A stretch of 64,000 nt of DNA from Iamia sp. SCSIO 61187 (GTDB taxonomy: Bacteria; Actinomycetota; Acidimicrobiia; Acidimicrobiales; Iamiaceae). The stretch spans positions 372,001 to 436,000 of the forward strand of contig NZ_CP050948.1 in NCBI RefSeq assembly GCF_019443745.1. Reading direction: 5' to 3'. The position numbers and the translations under genes were made by a program. The notes under the pieces were generated by a model. That model searched no databases. It had not been told where the DNA came from and was given only the letters and a program-made list of their open reading frames with translations. How positions within the stretch are numbered: position 1 is the first letter of the stretch; each line of letters begins with the position of its first letter. Shown here in pieces: positions 8,718 through 19,388 of this stretch.

Positions 8718-9935
8718 ATGGCCAAGATCAAGGTGGAGAACCCGGTCGTCGAGCTCGACGGCGACGAGATGACGCGCATCATCTGGGCGTTCATCAAGGA
8801 GCAGCTGATCCTCCCGTACCTCGACATCGACCTCGAGTACTACGACCTGGGGATCGAGCACCGGGACGCCACCGACGACCAGGTGACGATCGACGCCGCC
8901 GAGGCGATCAAGCGCCACGGCGTCGGGGTCAAGTGCGCCACCATCACCCCGGACGAGGCGCGGGTCGAGGAGTTCGGGCTCAAGAAGATGTGGGTCTCGC
9001 CCAACGGGACGATCCGCAACATCCTCGGCGGGGTGGTCTTCCGCGAGCCGATCATCATGAGCAACGTGCCCCGCCTCGTCCCGGGCTGGACCAAGCCGAT
9101 CATCATCGGCCGTCACGCCCACGGCGACCAGTACAAGGCCACCAACTTCAAGGTCCCCGGGGCCGGGAAGCTCACGATCACCTTCACCCCCGAGGACGGC
9201 TCGGAGCCGATCGAGCACGTGGTCACCGACTTCCCCGAGGGCGGGGGCGTGGCCATGGGGATGTACAACTACAACAAGTCGATCGCCGACTTCGCCCGGG
9301 CCTCGTTCTCCTACGGGCTCGCCCGCGGCTACCCGGTGTACCTGTCGACCAAGAACACGATCCTCAAGGCCTACGACGGCGCCTTCAAGGACATCTTCGA
9401 GGAGATCTTCGAGGCCGAGTTCAAGGCCGACTTCGACGCCGCCGGCCTCACCTACGAGCACCGCCTGATCGACGACATGGTGGCGGCCGCCATGAAGTGG
9501 GAGGGCGGCTACGTCTGGGCCTGCAAGAACTACGACGGCGACGTCCAGTCCGACACCGTCGCCCAGGGCTTCGGGTCGCTGGGCCTGATGACGTCGGTCC
9601 TCTCGACGCCCGACGGCAAGACCGTCGAGGCCGAGGCCGCCCACGGCACGGTGACCCGCCACTTCCGGGAGCACCAGAAGGGCAACAAGACCTCGACGAA
9701 CCCGATCGCCTCGATCTTCGCCTGGACGCGCGGCCTGGCCCACCGGGGCAAGCTCGACGGCACCCCGGCGGTCACCGAGTTCGCCGAGGCCCTCGAGCGG
9801 GTCTGCGTCGACACCGTCGAGAGCGGTCGGATGACCAAGGACCTCGCCCTGCTCGTGGGCAAGGACGCCGAGTGGCTCACCACCGAGGACTTCCTCGCCG
9901 CCCTCGACGAGGGCCTCCAGCAGAAGATGGCCTGA
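8718..9935 (+). CDS. icd: NADP-dependent isocitrate dehydrogenase (eukaryotic-like homodimeric type)
   Basis: TCA-cycle enzyme converting isocitrate to 2-oxoglutarate with NADPH production; 405 residues. The N-terminus [19 protein letters not shown], the segment [17 protein letters not shown] and the [15 protein letters not shown] region are those of type II (mitochondrial/cytosolic-like) NADP-IDHs rather than the E. coli type. TACGAT at 8706-8711 is six bases before the ATG at 8718, supporting that start and a leaderless mRNA; an upstream in-frame start at 8685 would place the promoter inside the gene. It is followed by a perfect palindrome and a convergent TetR gene. Confidence 0.96.
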   Translation: MAKIKVENPVVELDGDEMTRIIWAFIKEQLILPYLDIDLEYYDLGIEHRDATDDQVTIDAAEAIKRHGVGVKCATITPDEARVEEFGLKKMWVSPNGTIRNILGGVVFREPIIMSNVPRLVPGWTKPIIIGRHAHGDQYKATNFKVPGAGKLTITFTPEDGSEPIEHVVTDFPEGGGVAMGMYNYNKSIADFARASFSYGLARGYPVYLSTKNTILKAYDGAFKDIFEEIFEAEFKADFDAAGLTYEHRLIDDMVAAAMKWEGGYVWACKNYDGDVQSDTVAQGFGSLGLMTSVLSTPDGKTVEAEAAHGTVTRHFREHQKGNKTSTNPIASIFAWTRGLAHRGKLDGTPAVTEFAEALERVCVDTVESGRMTKDLALLVGKDAEWLTTEDFLAALDEGLQQKMA

Positions 9936-9944
9936 TCGCCGCTC

Positions 9945-9975
9945 GCGACGGAAGGGGTCGGACCCCTTCCGTCGC
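9945..9975. repeat. Intergenic palindrome, GGGTCNGACCC subtype
   Basis: Perfect palindrome with 15-bp arms around G9960 (left arm GCGACGGAAGGGGTC). It belongs to a family shared with 13850-13905, 56761-56791 and 61797-61825. Lying between convergent icd and the TetR gene, it may also act as a terminator. Confidence 0.75.
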
Positions 9976-10098
9976 GCGGCCGTCGGTGCGGGTCTCGTCG
10001 CCGTGGGTTCCCCGGCGGCGGTCGGGGTGAGGCGGGTCGGTCCACGTCGCCCCGGAGTCCTTGGTGGTGGATCCCACGCCGGCGCCGCGGGTCCGGCG

Positions 10099-10650
10099 TC
10101 AGCCCGGTGGTCCGGGCCAGGCGGCGAGCGCCACCTCGGCGCTGGCGGCCAGCTCGGCGCGCGACGCACCGTCCCGGGCGCGGGCGGAGAGACCGCTGAG
10201 CACGACGACGACGTAGCTCACGAGCCCCTCCACGTCGGTGTCCGGGGGGAGCTCGCCCTCGGCCACGCCCCGCTCGATCCGGGCGGTCAGGGCCCGACGG
10301 CTGGCGGCCCGGTGGGCGCCGAGGTGGGGCTCGGCGAGGACCATGCAGCCCCGGGGCTGGCCCCGGCGGGTGTACTCGACGGCGGCGTCACCGAGGAGCC
10401 GGGCCACCGCGGCGCGGGTGGTGGGCTCCTCCAGGGCGGCGGTGGTGAACCCCTCGGTCCTGTCGTAGCGGTCGGCCGCCTCCTCGAAGAGCCGGCGCTT
10501 GTCGCCGAAGGCGGCGTAGAGGCTGGGCGGCGAGATCCCGATGGCCGCGGTCAGGTCGGCGATCGACGTCTGGTCGTAGCCCTTCTCCCAGAACAGGCGC
10601 ATGGCGACGTCGAGGGCGTCGTCGCGGTCGAAGGTGCGGGGGCGGGCCAT
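10099..10650 (-). CDS. TetR-family transcriptional regulator
   Basis: A 183-residue repressor. The N-terminal helix-turn-helix reads ALDVAMRLFWEKGYDQTSIADLTAAIGISPPSLYAAFGDKRRLF, the typical TetR layout. The C-terminal ligand domain resembles the TetR_C group often paired with short-chain dehydrogenases. A TACACT box (minus strand, 10661-10666) lies 10 nt before the ATG and overlaps the first palindromic operator, so autoregulation is likely. It diverges from the SDR gene with 84 nt between start codons. Confidence 0.9.
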   Translation of the reverse strand: MARPRTFDRDDALDVAMRLFWEKGYDQTSIADLTAAIGISPPSLYAAFGDKRRLFEEAADRYDRTEGFTTAALEEPTTRAAVARLLGDAAVEYTRRGQPRGCMVLAEPHLGAHRAASRRALTARIERGVAEGELPPDTDVEGLVSYVVVVLSGLSARARDGASRAELAASAEVALAAWPGPPG

Positions 10651-10662
10651 CTCGGACAGAAG

Positions 10663-10678
10663 TGTAGCGATCGCTACA
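10663..10678. promoter_or_regulatory. TetR-family operator 1 (perfect palindrome)
   Basis: TGTAGCGATCGCTACA, a perfect 16-bp palindrome overlapping the likely -10 (TACACT, minus strand) of the tetR gene. It shares the GTAG-N-GATC-N-CTAC core with operator 2, 42 bp away centre to centre, i.e. four helical turns. Confidence 0.78.
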
Positions 10679-10704
10679 GGATGCCGGTACCGTCCCGTCC
10701 GTTC

Positions 10705-10720
10705 CGTAGTGATCCCTACA
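10705..10720. promoter_or_regulatory. TetR-family operator 2 (near-palindrome)
   Basis: CGTAGTGATCCCTACA, matching operator 1 at 13 of 16 positions. It ends 14 nt before the SDR ATG, so binding would block transcription or early elongation of that gene. Confidence 0.7.
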
Positions 10721-10734
10721 GAAAGGTGACGGAC

Positions 10735-11502
10735 ATGCGCACCCTGGACGGCAAGGTCGCCCTGGTGACCGGAGGCTCCCGCGGCATCGGCCGGGCGATC
10801 AGCGAGCGGCTGGCTGGAGAGGGGGCCCTCGTGGCCGTGCACCACGGCACGAACGTGGCCGCCGCGGCCGAGACCGTCGCCGCCATCGAAGACGCCGGCG
10901 GGCGCGCCTTCGTGGTCCGGTCGGTGCTGGGCCGGCCCGGCGACAGCGAGGACCTCTTCGCCGCCCTCGACGCCGAGCTGACGGCCCGGACCGGGTCGAG
11001 CCGCCTCGACGTCCTGGTCAGTAACGCCGGGATCGTGCGCGAGGGCCTCCTCGGGACCACGACACCCGAGATCTACGACGAGCAGTTCGCGGTGAACACC
11101 CGGGCCTCGTTCTTCGTCGTCCAGGGCGCCGTGGCGCGGATGGACCGGGGCGGCCGCGTCATCCTCATCTCCACCGGCCTGACCAAGGTCGCCCAGCCCG
11201 ACCTGCTGGCCTACGCCATGTCGAAGGGTGCCATCGACGCCATGGCCCTCACCCTGGCCAAGGAGCTCGGTCCCCGCGGCATCACGGTCAACAGCGTCGC
11301 CCCCGGCGTCATCGACACCGACATGAACGCCTCGTGGCTCCGCGCCAGCACCGAGGCGCGCGACCAGGCCGCAGCCCAGACCGCTTTCGGCCGGGTCGGC
11401 GAGCCCGACGACGTGGCCGACGTGGTGGCCTTCGTGGCCAGCGACGACGCCCGCTGGGTCACCGGCCACTACCTCGACGCCACCGGCGGCTCGCTGCTCT
11501 GA
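10735..11502 (+). CDS. Short-chain dehydrogenase/reductase (SDR)
   Basis: NAD(P)-dependent oxidoreductase of the classical SDR type, 255 residues. TGGSRGIG is the dinucleotide-binding Gly motif, SNAG follows the fourth strand, and the catalytic set is S146, Y160 and K164 (YAMSK). The C-terminus DATGGSLL is typical. GGTGA precedes the ATG. It is divergent from and almost certainly repressed by the TetR protein through two operators. The substrate is not evident; similar TetR/SDR pairs act in detoxification of carbonyls or quinones. Confidence 0.92.
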   Translation: MRTLDGKVALVTGGSRGIGRAISERLAGEGALVAVHHGTNVAAAAETVAAIEDAGGRAFVVRSVLGRPGDSEDLFAALDAELTARTGSSRLDVLVSNAGIVREGLLGTTTPEIYDEQFAVNTRASFFVVQGAVARMDRGGRVILISTGLTKVAQPDLLAYAMSKGAIDAMALTLAKELGPRGITVNSVAPGVIDTDMNASWLRASTEARDQAAAQTAFGRVGEPDDVADVVAFVASDDARWVTGHYLDATGGSLL

Positions 11503-11539
11503 GGCGCGCCGGCGCAGCGCACCTCGTACCCTCTGGGCC

Positions 11540-12970
11540 ATGCGCGCCTACGACTCCCTCTACATCGACGGCCAGTGGGTCCCCTCCACCGGGACCGGCA
11601 CCATCGACGTCATCAACGCCTCGACCGAGGAGGTCATGGGCTCGATCCCCGAGGGGACGCCCGAGGACGTCGACCGCGCCGTCGCCGCGGCCAAGGCCGC
11701 CTTCGACGGCTGGTCGCAGACCGACCCGGCCGAGCGGGCCAAGGTGCTCCAGGCCCTGAGCGACGGCATCGCCGCCCGCAACCAGGAGATCGCCGAGACG
11801 ATCACCGGCGAGGTGGGCATGCCGCTGATGCTCAGCCAGATCATCCAGGCCGGCCTGCCCCAGGCGGTCTCGGGCACCTACGTCGGGCTGCTCGACGAGG
11901 TCCAGTGGGAGGAGGAGATCGGCAACAGCCTGGTGGTGAAGGAGCCGATCGGCGTCGTCGGCTGCATCACGCCGTGGAACTACCCGCTCCACCAGATCGT
12001 GGCCAAGGTCGCCCCCGCCCTCGCCGCCGGCTGCACCGTCGTGCTCAAGCCCAGCGAGGTCGCGCCGCTCAACGCCTTCATCCTGGCCGAGATCATCGAC
12101 GGCCTGGGCCTGCCGGCCGGCGTGTTCAACCTCGTCTCCGGCGTCGGCCCGGTGGTGGGCGAGGCCATCGCCAAGCACCCCGACGTCGACATGATCAGCT
12201 TCACCGGCTCGACCCGCGCCGGCACCCGCGTCTCGGAGCTGGCCGCCCCCACCGTCAAGCGCGTCGCCCTCGAGCTGGGCGGCAAGTCGGCCAACATCAT
12301 CCTCGACGACCTCGAGGGCGAGGAGCTCGACGCCGCCGTCCGCAAGGGCGTGGGCTCGGCCTACCTCAACTCGGGCCAGACCTGCACCGCCTTCACCCGG
12401 ATGCTCGTCCCCGCCGACAAGCACGACGCCATCGTCGACATCATCCGGGACGAGGTCGAGAACGTGTACACCGTCGGCGACCCGGCCGCCAACGGTGGAC
12501 GCCTCGGCCCGCTGATCTCCGACGCCCAGCGCACCCGGGTCCGGAGCTACATCGAGAAGGGCGTCGAGGAGGGGGCCCAGCTCGTCACCGGCGGGCCCGA
12601 GCAGCCCGAGGACCTGGAGACCGGCTACTACGTCAAGCCCACCGTGTTCGCCGGCGTCGACAACTCGATGACCATCGCCCAGGAGGAGATCTTCGGGCCG
12701 GTCCTGTCGGTCATCCCCTACGAGGACGTCGACGACGCCGTCCGCATCGCCAACGACACCCAGTACGGGCTGTCCGGCGGCGTGTGGGGCGCCGACAAGG
12801 AGCGGGCCCAGGGCGTCGCCCGGCGGATGCGCACCGGGCAGGTCGAGGTCAACGGCGGCGGGTTCAACCCGCTGGCCCCGTTCGGCGGCTACAAGATGTC
12901 GGGCGTCGGCCGGGAGCTGGGCAAGTACGGCCTGGAGGAGTTCCTCCAGGTCAAGGCCATGCAGAGGTAG
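11540..12970 (+). CDS. NAD(P)-dependent aldehyde dehydrogenase
   Basis: A 476-residue ALDH-superfamily enzyme oxidising an aldehyde to the acid. It contains the TPWNYP and KPSEVAPL cofactor motifs, FTGST, the general-base Glu in LELGGKSAN (E245) and the catalytic Cys in SGQTCTAF (C282). TACCCT at 11527-11532 is seven bases before the ATG, indicating its own leaderless promoter rather than read-through from the SDR gene 37 nt upstream. Substrate unknown. Confidence 0.93.
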   Translation: MRAYDSLYIDGQWVPSTGTGTIDVINASTEEVMGSIPEGTPEDVDRAVAAAKAAFDGWSQTDPAERAKVLQALSDGIAARNQEIAETITGEVGMPLMLSQIIQAGLPQAVSGTYVGLLDEVQWEEEIGNSLVVKEPIGVVGCITPWNYPLHQIVAKVAPALAAGCTVVLKPSEVAPLNAFILAEIIDGLGLPAGVFNLVSGVGPVVGEAIAKHPDVDMISFTGSTRAGTRVSELAAPTVKRVALELGGKSANIILDDLEGEELDAAVRKGVGSAYLNSGQTCTAFTRMLVPADKHDAIVDIIRDEVENVYTVGDPAANGGRLGPLISDAQRTRVRSYIEKGVEEGAQLVTGGPEQPEDLETGYYVKPTVFAGVDNSMTIAQEEIFGPVLSVIPYEDVDDAVRIANDTQYGLSGGVWGADKERAQGVARRMRTGQVEVNGGGFNPLAPFGGYKMSGVGRELGKYGLEEFLQVKAMQR

Positions 12971-12979
12971 GGCGGGCCG

Positions 12980-13588
12980 GTGGGGCTCGACGAGCTGCGG
13001 CGGGCGCGGGGCGACGACCTGCGCGCCCGCCACGCCGAGCCCCATCGCCGCTACCACACCGCCGAGCACGTCCAGGAGGTGCTGGCCGAGGTCCGGCGGC
13101 TCCACCCCTTCGAGCCCGAGGCCGACCCCGTGGCGGTCCAGATGGCGGCCTGGTACCACGACGCCATCTACGACGTGCGCGCCGGCGGGGGCGCGTCGGA
13201 GGACGCCAGCGCCCGGCTGGCCGCCTTCGACGTGCGGGCGACCGGCGGGTCCCCGGCCCTCGCCGACGAGGTCGCCCGTCTCATCCGCCTGACCGCGGCC
13301 CACGTCGTCGACCCGGCCGACCGCTCCGGGGCCCTGCTGGTCGACGGCGACCTGTGGATCCTGTCCGCCCCGGCCGACCGCTACGACCGCTACGCCGTCG
13401 ACGTCCGGGCCGAGTACGCCCACGTGCCCGACGACGTCTGGCGCACCGGCCGGGGCCAGGTGCTCGACCGCTTCCTCGCCGCGGCCGACGCCGGAGGTCT
13501 CTACGGCGCCGGCCCCGACGCCGACCGGGCCACCCGGCGGGCCCGGGCCGTGGCCAACCTCACCCGCGAGCGGGCCGCTCTCGCCTGA
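12980..13588 (+). CDS. HD-domain metal-dependent phosphohydrolase-like protein
   Basis: A 202-residue predicted metal-dependent hydrolase. The His/Asp ligands appear in YHTAEHVQEV and MAAWYHDAIYD, then a later LTAAHVVDPAD; this pattern matches actinobacterial HD-superfamily proteins of unknown substrate. The GTG start is 9 nt after the ALDH stop, so it may share that transcript. Its 3' end overlaps the convergent DUF4031 gene by 29 bp. Confidence 0.84.
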   Translation: MGLDELRRARGDDLRARHAEPHRRYHTAEHVQEVLAEVRRLHPFEPEADPVAVQMAAWYHDAIYDVRAGGGASEDASARLAAFDVRATGGSPALADEVARLIRLTAAHVVDPADRSGALLVDGDLWILSAPADRYDRYAVDVRAEYAHVPDDVWRTGRGQVLDRFLAAADAGGLYGAGPDADRATRRARAVANLTRERAALA

Positions 13589-13829
13589 CCCGGAGCCCGG
13601 CGGCGCGCAGGCGGCGCACCAGCTCGCGCGGGTCGACCGGGGTGGCCCCGGCGTCGACGGCGCGCTGCCACCAGGCGTCGGGCAGGTCGTAGTGGTCGCG
13701 GTGGAAGGCGCGGGGCGGCAGCCCGAGCTGCGCGGCGAAGGCGTGGAGCTCGTCGAACGACTCGTCGCTGACGAGGTGGGCGAAGCGTCGGCCGTGCGCG
13801 GCCCAGATCGGCCGGTCGACGAGGATCAC
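13560..13829 (-). CDS. DUF4031 small protein
   Basis: An 89-residue protein beginning VILVDRPIWAAHGRRFAHLVSD, the pattern of the DUF4031 family (function unknown). HAFAAQLGLPPRAFHRDHYD is the conserved centre. The GTG at 13829 is chosen because the family begins at this beta strand and a CAGACT box lies six bases upstream; a longer start (13871) would run into the palindromic repeats. It overlaps the HD gene tail to tail. Confidence 0.75.
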   Translation of the reverse strand: MILVDRPIWAAHGRRFAHLVSDESFDELHAFAAQLGLPPRAFHRDHYDLPDAWWQRAVDAGATPVDPRELVRRLRAAGLRVRRERPARG

Positions 13830-13849
13830 CCCGGCAGTCTGCCGCTCGC

Positions 13850-13905
13850 CACGGAAGGTGCCTGGCACCATCCGTGCGCACGGAAGGTGCCTGGCACCAT
13901 CCGTG
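13850..13905. repeat. Two tandem palindromes, GTGCCTGGCAC subtype
   Basis: Two identical 27-bp copies at 13850-13876 and 13879-13905 (29-bp period), each CACGGAAGGTGCC-T-GGCACCATCCGTG with one A/A mismatch in the outer arm. The arms match the palindromes at 9945 and 61797, and the core matches 56761-56791. They separate the DUF4031 and gamma-glutamylcyclotransferase genes. Confidence 0.8.
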
Positions 13906-13919
13906 GCTCGGGCCGGGGG

Positions 13920-14291
13920 CTACGCCTCGGGGTGGCCCTCCCAGTCGGCGATGCGGGACAGCCCGGCGGGCGCCGGTCCCAGCTCGTAGGCGACCACCGG
14001 CTCGCCGCCGAGGAGGGCCACCTCGACCCGGCGGAACAGCCCCTCGCCCACGCCCTCGACCTCGTCGAGGTGGTCCATCACCACGTCGGCGACCTCGGGG
14101 CGGAGGTCGACGGCCCACCCCTTCACCAGGTCCGGGCCGGGCCGGAACACGGCGGCCGGCCAGCCCTGGCCGGTGTCGTAGAGGTGGCCCTCGACCGCGG
14201 CCGGGCGCCAGCCGACGGCGTGGGGCTCGAGCACGCCCCACCGGAGGTGGCCCGGCATCAGGGTCCCGTAGACGAACAGCGGCAGGGCCAT
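13920..14291 (-). CDS. Gamma-glutamylcyclotransferase/AIG2-fold protein
   Basis: A 123-residue protein with the family signature LFVYGTLMPGHLR at the N-terminus (YGTL substrate-binding loop), GHLYDTGQGWPAAVF, and a Glu in LDEVEGVGEG that occupies the expected catalytic position. The family forms 5-oxoproline from gamma-glutamyl compounds; the exact substrate here is unknown. I chose the ATG at 14291 (MALPLFVYG) over 14309 because the core fold starts there. It diverges from the monooxygenase gene. Confidence 0.86.
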   Translation of the reverse strand: MALPLFVYGTLMPGHLRWGVLEPHAVGWRPAAVEGHLYDTGQGWPAAVFRPGPDLVKGWAVDLRPEVADVVMDHLDEVEGVGEGLFRRVEVALLGGEPVVAYELGPAPAGLSRIADWEGHPEA

Positions 14292-14324
14292 CGCCGGCCA
14301 GCGTGCCACGCCCCGAGGGCTCTA

Positions 14325-14336
14325 GACCGTCCGGTC
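14325..14336. promoter_or_regulatory. Short TetR-like palindrome upstream of monooxygenase
   Basis: GACCG-TC-CGGTC inverted repeat inside TAGACCGTCCGGTCAAG. It lies 12 bp upstream of the TACGGT -10 box (14348-14353) and matches the style of TetR operators near monooxygenase and lipid genes in actinobacteria (inference). No adjacent regulator gene is present. Confidence 0.45.
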
Positions 14337-14359
14337 AAGAAACGGGGTACGGTCGCGCC

Positions 14360-15958
14360 ATGGCTGCTGCCGACGTCCTCGACGCAACCCGCTCTGCGGC
14401 GGCGCGGGCCAGGGCCCTCGCCACCAACCGACCGGTGCCGCTGCCCTCCGACGCCGCCCCGCCCCGGGTGGCCATCATCGGCACCGGCATCGGGGGGCTG
14501 GGCATGGCCATCCGGCTGGTGCAGATGGGCGTCGACGACGTCACCCTCTTCGAGAAGGCCGACGCCCTCGGCGGCACCTGGCGGGACAACGACTACCCGG
14601 GCTCGGGCTGCGACGTCCCCTCCCACCTCTACTCGCTGTCGTTCGCCCCCAACCCGGACTGGACCCGCAAGTTCCCCGAGCAGTCCGAGATCCTCGAGCA
14701 CCTCGAGCGGGTGGCCGACGAGTTCGACGTCCGCCGCCGCATCCGCTTCTCCACCGAGGTCACCGCCGCCACCTTCGACGACGAGACCGGCCGGTGGACC
14801 CTCGACCTCGCCGACGGCTCGACCTTCACCGCGGACGTCGTGGTGGCGGCGACGGGTCAGCTCAACCGGCCCCACGTCCCCGCCATCGAGGGCCTCGACT
14901 CCTTCGCCGGCACCGCCTTCCACTCGGCCCGCTGGGACCACGACCACGACCTCACCGGCAAGGACGTGGCCGTCATCGGCATCGGCGCGAGTGCCATCCA
15001 GTTCGTGCCCGCCATCGCCGACCGGGTCGGGCGGATGACGCTGTTCCAGCGGAGCGTCAACTACGTGGGCCCCAAGCCCGACGGGCCGATCAGCGAGCGG
15101 GCCCGGCGGCTGTTCCGCACCTTCGCCCCCGCCCGCCTCGCCTACCGGGCGTCGATCTGGGCCCGCTTCGAGAGCCGGTTCGTGATCTTCAAGCAGGGGT
15201 CGAAGCTGGGGGAGATCGGGCGCAAGCGGTTCCAGGAGCAGCTGGCGCCGCTGGCCACGCCCGACCTGCCGGCCGAGACGATCGTGCCCGACTACCCCCT
15301 CGGCTGCCGGCGGATCCTGATCTCCAACGACTGGTACCCGACGCTGATGCGGCCGAACGTCGAGGTCGTCACCGACGGCGTCGATCGCATCGAGCCCGAC
15401 GCCGTCGTGGCCGGGGGTCGGCGCTACCCGGCCGACACGATCATCTTCGGCACCGGGTTCAAGACCACGGACTTCCTCGAGCCCATCACCGTCACCGGTG
15501 CGGAGGGCCGGGTCCTGGGCGATGTGTGGGCCGACGGCGCCGAGGCCCACCTCGGCATCTCGGTGAGCGGGTTCCCCAACCTGTTCCTGCTCTACGGCCC
15601 CAACACCAACCTGGGCCACAACTCGATCATCTTCATGCTCGAGCGCCAGATCGGCTGGATCCTCCAGGCCGTCCGCATCCTCGCCACCGAGGGCCGCCGG
15701 TGGGTCGACGTCCGCCCCGAGGCCCAGGCCGCGTCCAACGCCCGGCTCGACCGCGAGCTGGCCCGGACGGTGTGGGCCAGCTCGTGCCACTCCTGGTACA
15801 AGGACGCCCGGGGGCGGATCACCAACAACTGGTCGGGCTACACCTGGCAGTACTGGCGGCGGACCCGGCACCTCCACCGCGACGACCTGCGCGTGGGTCC
15901 GACCCGCGCCGAGACGCCGGCGCCCGAGAGCAGCGAGCGGGAGCCCGTCGGCGTCTGA
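14360..15958 (+). CDS. Baeyer-Villiger-type flavin monooxygenase
   Basis: A 532-residue FAD/NADPH oxygenase that would insert oxygen next to a ketone or oxygenate a heteroatom. The FAD Rossmann motif GTGIGG is at 41-46, the Baeyer-Villiger fingerprint FxGxxxHxxxW occupies F182-W192 followed by D, and the NADPH motif GIGASA comes shortly after. GGTWRDNDYPG is the usual post-FAD segment. TACGGT (14348-14353) is six bases before the ATG, so the mRNA is probably leaderless; longer in-frame starts are rejected. A palindrome upstream suggests TetR control. Confidence 0.9.
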   Translation: MAAADVLDATRSAAARARALATNRPVPLPSDAAPPRVAIIGTGIGGLGMAIRLVQMGVDDVTLFEKADALGGTWRDNDYPGSGCDVPSHLYSLSFAPNPDWTRKFPEQSEILEHLERVADEFDVRRRIRFSTEVTAATFDDETGRWTLDLADGSTFTADVVVAATGQLNRPHVPAIEGLDSFAGTAFHSARWDHDHDLTGKDVAVIGIGASAIQFVPAIADRVGRMTLFQRSVNYVGPKPDGPISERARRLFRTFAPARLAYRASIWARFESRFVIFKQGSKLGEIGRKRFQEQLAPLATPDLPAETIVPDYPLGCRRILISNDWYPTLMRPNVEVVTDGVDRIEPDAVVAGGRRYPADTIIFGTGFKTTDFLEPITVTGAEGRVLGDVWADGAEAHLGISVSGFPNLFLLYGPNTNLGHNSIIFMLERQIGWILQAVRILATEGRRWVDVRPEAQAASNARLDRELARTVWASSCHSWYKDARGRITNNWSGYTWQYWRRTRHLHRDDLRVGPTRAETPAPESSEREPVGV

Positions 15959-15986
15959 GCCGTCAGGCCACCCGATCTGGCCTCCA

Positions 15987-16006
15987 TCTGCCCGCTGGCG
16001 GGCAGA
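15987..16006 (+). terminator. Stem-loop downstream of monooxygenase gene
   Basis: A 9-bp perfect stem CTGCCCGC/GCGGGCAG plus a closing T-A pair, with a 2-nt loop, 30 nt after the monooxygenase stop. GC-rich without a U-tract. Confidence 0.5.
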
Positions 16007-16047
16007 ACGGTTGCCTTCGGCGCGCAAGATCGACACACTCGGTCCCT

Positions 16048-16320
16048 GTGGGCCGAGACGACGTGTTCGACGACGTGGTGGCGCACCTGGTGCGCACCAC
16101 GCCGCTGAGCCCCGAGATGAGCCGGCGGGTCGTCGAGGAGGTGGTCGACCAGCTGCGCGAGCCGCTCGAGGCCCGCCTGCGGCGCCGCCACCGCGAGCTG
16201 CAGGCCCAGGGCCTCGCCAACGCCGAGATCTTCCCCCGGCTGGCCGACGAGCTGGCCGCCCGGCCCGTCGCCGCCCCGCCCCTGACCGAGCGGCAGATCC
16301 GCCGCGCCATCTACGGCTGA
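16048..16320 (+). CDS. Small hypothetical protein upstream of glmS
   Basis: A 90-residue protein, highly charged and helical (VVEEVVDQLREPLEARLRRRHRELQAQG), ending TERQIRRAIYG. No known family recognised. The GTG at 16048 is the only start that keeps the gene clear of the preceding terminator; CACACT lies eight bases upstream. It ends 30 nt before glmS and is probably co-transcribed. The DNA-binding look of the C-terminal half is only an impression. Confidence 0.6.
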   Translation: MGRDDVFDDVVAHLVRTTPLSPEMSRRVVEEVVDQLREPLEARLRRRHRELQAQGLANAEIFPRLADELAARPVAAPPLTERQIRRAIYG

Positions 16321-16350
16321 CGTCCGCGTCGACCGATCGAGGAGACACCC

Positions 16351-18165
<1,815 letters not shown>

Positions 18166-18178
18166 ACCCTGCGCCGAA

Positions 18179-18222
18179 CTCGGTGGCAGATGGGGGATGA
18201 ACGTCCGACATCTGCCACCGAG
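18179..18222 (+). terminator. Strong inverted repeat after glmS
   Basis: Perfect 14-bp arms CTCGGTGGCAGATG (18179-18192) / CATCTGCCACCGAG (18209-18222), 16-nt loop, 13 nt after the glmS stop and ahead of the mdh promoter. It could be a terminator or a mobile palindrome; no U-tract. Confidence 0.55.
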
Positions 18223-18273
18223 CTCGGGCGGGTCGGTTCGAGTGGATGCGGGAGCGTGGGTAGGGTCGGCGGC

Positions 18274-19263
18274 ATGAGCACCACCCCCGTCCGCGTCGCC
18301 GTCACCGGGGCTGCCGGCCAGATCGGCTACAGCCTCCTGTTCCGCATCGCCGCCGGCGACCTGCTCGGTCCGGACACGCCGGTGAGCCTCCAGATGCTGG
18401 AGATCACCCCGGCCCTCGGCGCCCTCGAGGGCGTGGCCATGGAGCTCGACGACTGCGCCTTCCCGCTGCTGGCCAGCACCGTGCGCACCGACGACGCCGA
18501 GGTGGCCTTCGGCGACGCCGACATCGTCTTCTTCGTGGGGGCCATGCCCCGCAAGGACGGCATGGAGCGGAGCGACCTGCTCGGCGCCAACGGCGGCATC
18601 TTCGGCCCGCAGGGCAAGGCCCTCGCCGCCGCGGCCAAGAAGGACGTCAAGGCCCTGGTCGTCGGCAACCCGGCCAACACCAACGCCCTGATCGCCCTGG
18701 GCAACGCCGAGGGCCTCGACCCCACCCGCATCACGGCCATGACCCGCCTCGACCACAACCGGGCCAAGGCCCAGCTGGCCGCCCGGCTCGACGTGAGCGT
18801 CAACCAGATCACGAAGATGACGATCTGGGGCAACCACTCGACCACCCAGTACCCGGACCTCACCCACTGCGAGGTCGACGGCAGGAACGCCTTCGAGGCC
18901 GTCGGCGACGAGGCCTGGATCGCGGACGAGTACATCCCCACCGTGGCCAAGCGGGGCGCCGCCATCATCAAGGCCCGGGGGGCCAGCTCGGCCGCCTCGG
19001 CTGCCTCCGCCGCCATCGACCACGTGCGCGACTGGGTGACGGGCACGCCCGAGGGCGACTGGGTCTCGATGGCGGTCGTCTCCGACGGCAGCTACGACGT
19101 CCCCGAGGGCCTCGTGTCGTCGTTCCCCTGCACGACCGAGGACGGCGAGTGGTCGATCGTCCAGGGCCTCGACATCGACGAGTTCTCCCGCACCCGCATC
19201 GACGCCAGCACCGCCGAGCTGGCCGAGGAGCGCGACGCGGTCCGCGAGCTGGGCCTGATCTAG
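18274..19263 (+). CDS. mdh: Malate dehydrogenase
   Basis: NAD-dependent interconversion of malate and oxaloacetate; 329 residues, the length of actinobacterial/Thermus-type MDH. It shows the dinucleotide motif [16 protein letters not shown], the substrate loop [23 protein letters not shown], the TRLDHNRAK segment and the catalytic His in [18 protein letters not shown] at 18261-18266 is seven bases before the ATG (leaderless); this decides against the in-frame start at 18190, which would cover the inverted repeat. Confidence 0.96.
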   Translation: MSTTPVRVAVTGAAGQIGYSLLFRIAAGDLLGPDTPVSLQMLEITPALGALEGVAMELDDCAFPLLASTVRTDDAEVAFGDADIVFFVGAMPRKDGMERSDLLGANGGIFGPQGKALAAAAKKDVKALVVGNPANTNALIALGNAEGLDPTRITAMTRLDHNRAKAQLAARLDVSVNQITKMTIWGNHSTTQYPDLTHCEVDGRNAFEAVGDEAWIADEYIPTVAKRGAAIIKARGASSAASAASAAIDHVRDWVTGTPEGDWVSMAVVSDGSYDVPEGLVSSFPCTTEDGEWSIVQGLDIDEFSRTRIDASTAELAEERDAVRELGLI

Positions 19264-19287
19264 CAGACCGGCTCGCTGGTCACGGAG

Positions 19288-19357
19288 GGTCAGACTCATT
19301 CCGACCGTGGGTCGCGGGAGATCGACGGGGTCGGCCGGGGTCGGAAGGAATCTGACC
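19288..19357. repeat. Long inverted repeat between mdh and DNA glycosylase gene
   Basis: Arms 19288-19306 and 19339-19357 (19 bp each, 17 complementary positions), loop 32 nt. The arms begin GGTCAGACTCATTCC and end GGAATCTGACC. The GGTCAGA word recalls the GGGTCAGACCC palindromes elsewhere, but the structure differs. It lies between converging genes and may terminate both. Confidence 0.6.
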
Positions 19358-19388
19358 CCGGCTGGTCAGCGACCGCCGGGCCGGCTGG

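Noticed and set aside
13850-13905. Palindrome pair considered as a CRISPR or an attachment site
   Set aside because: Only two copies with 2-nt spacing, no cas or integrase genes, and the same palindrome occurs at other intergenic sites.
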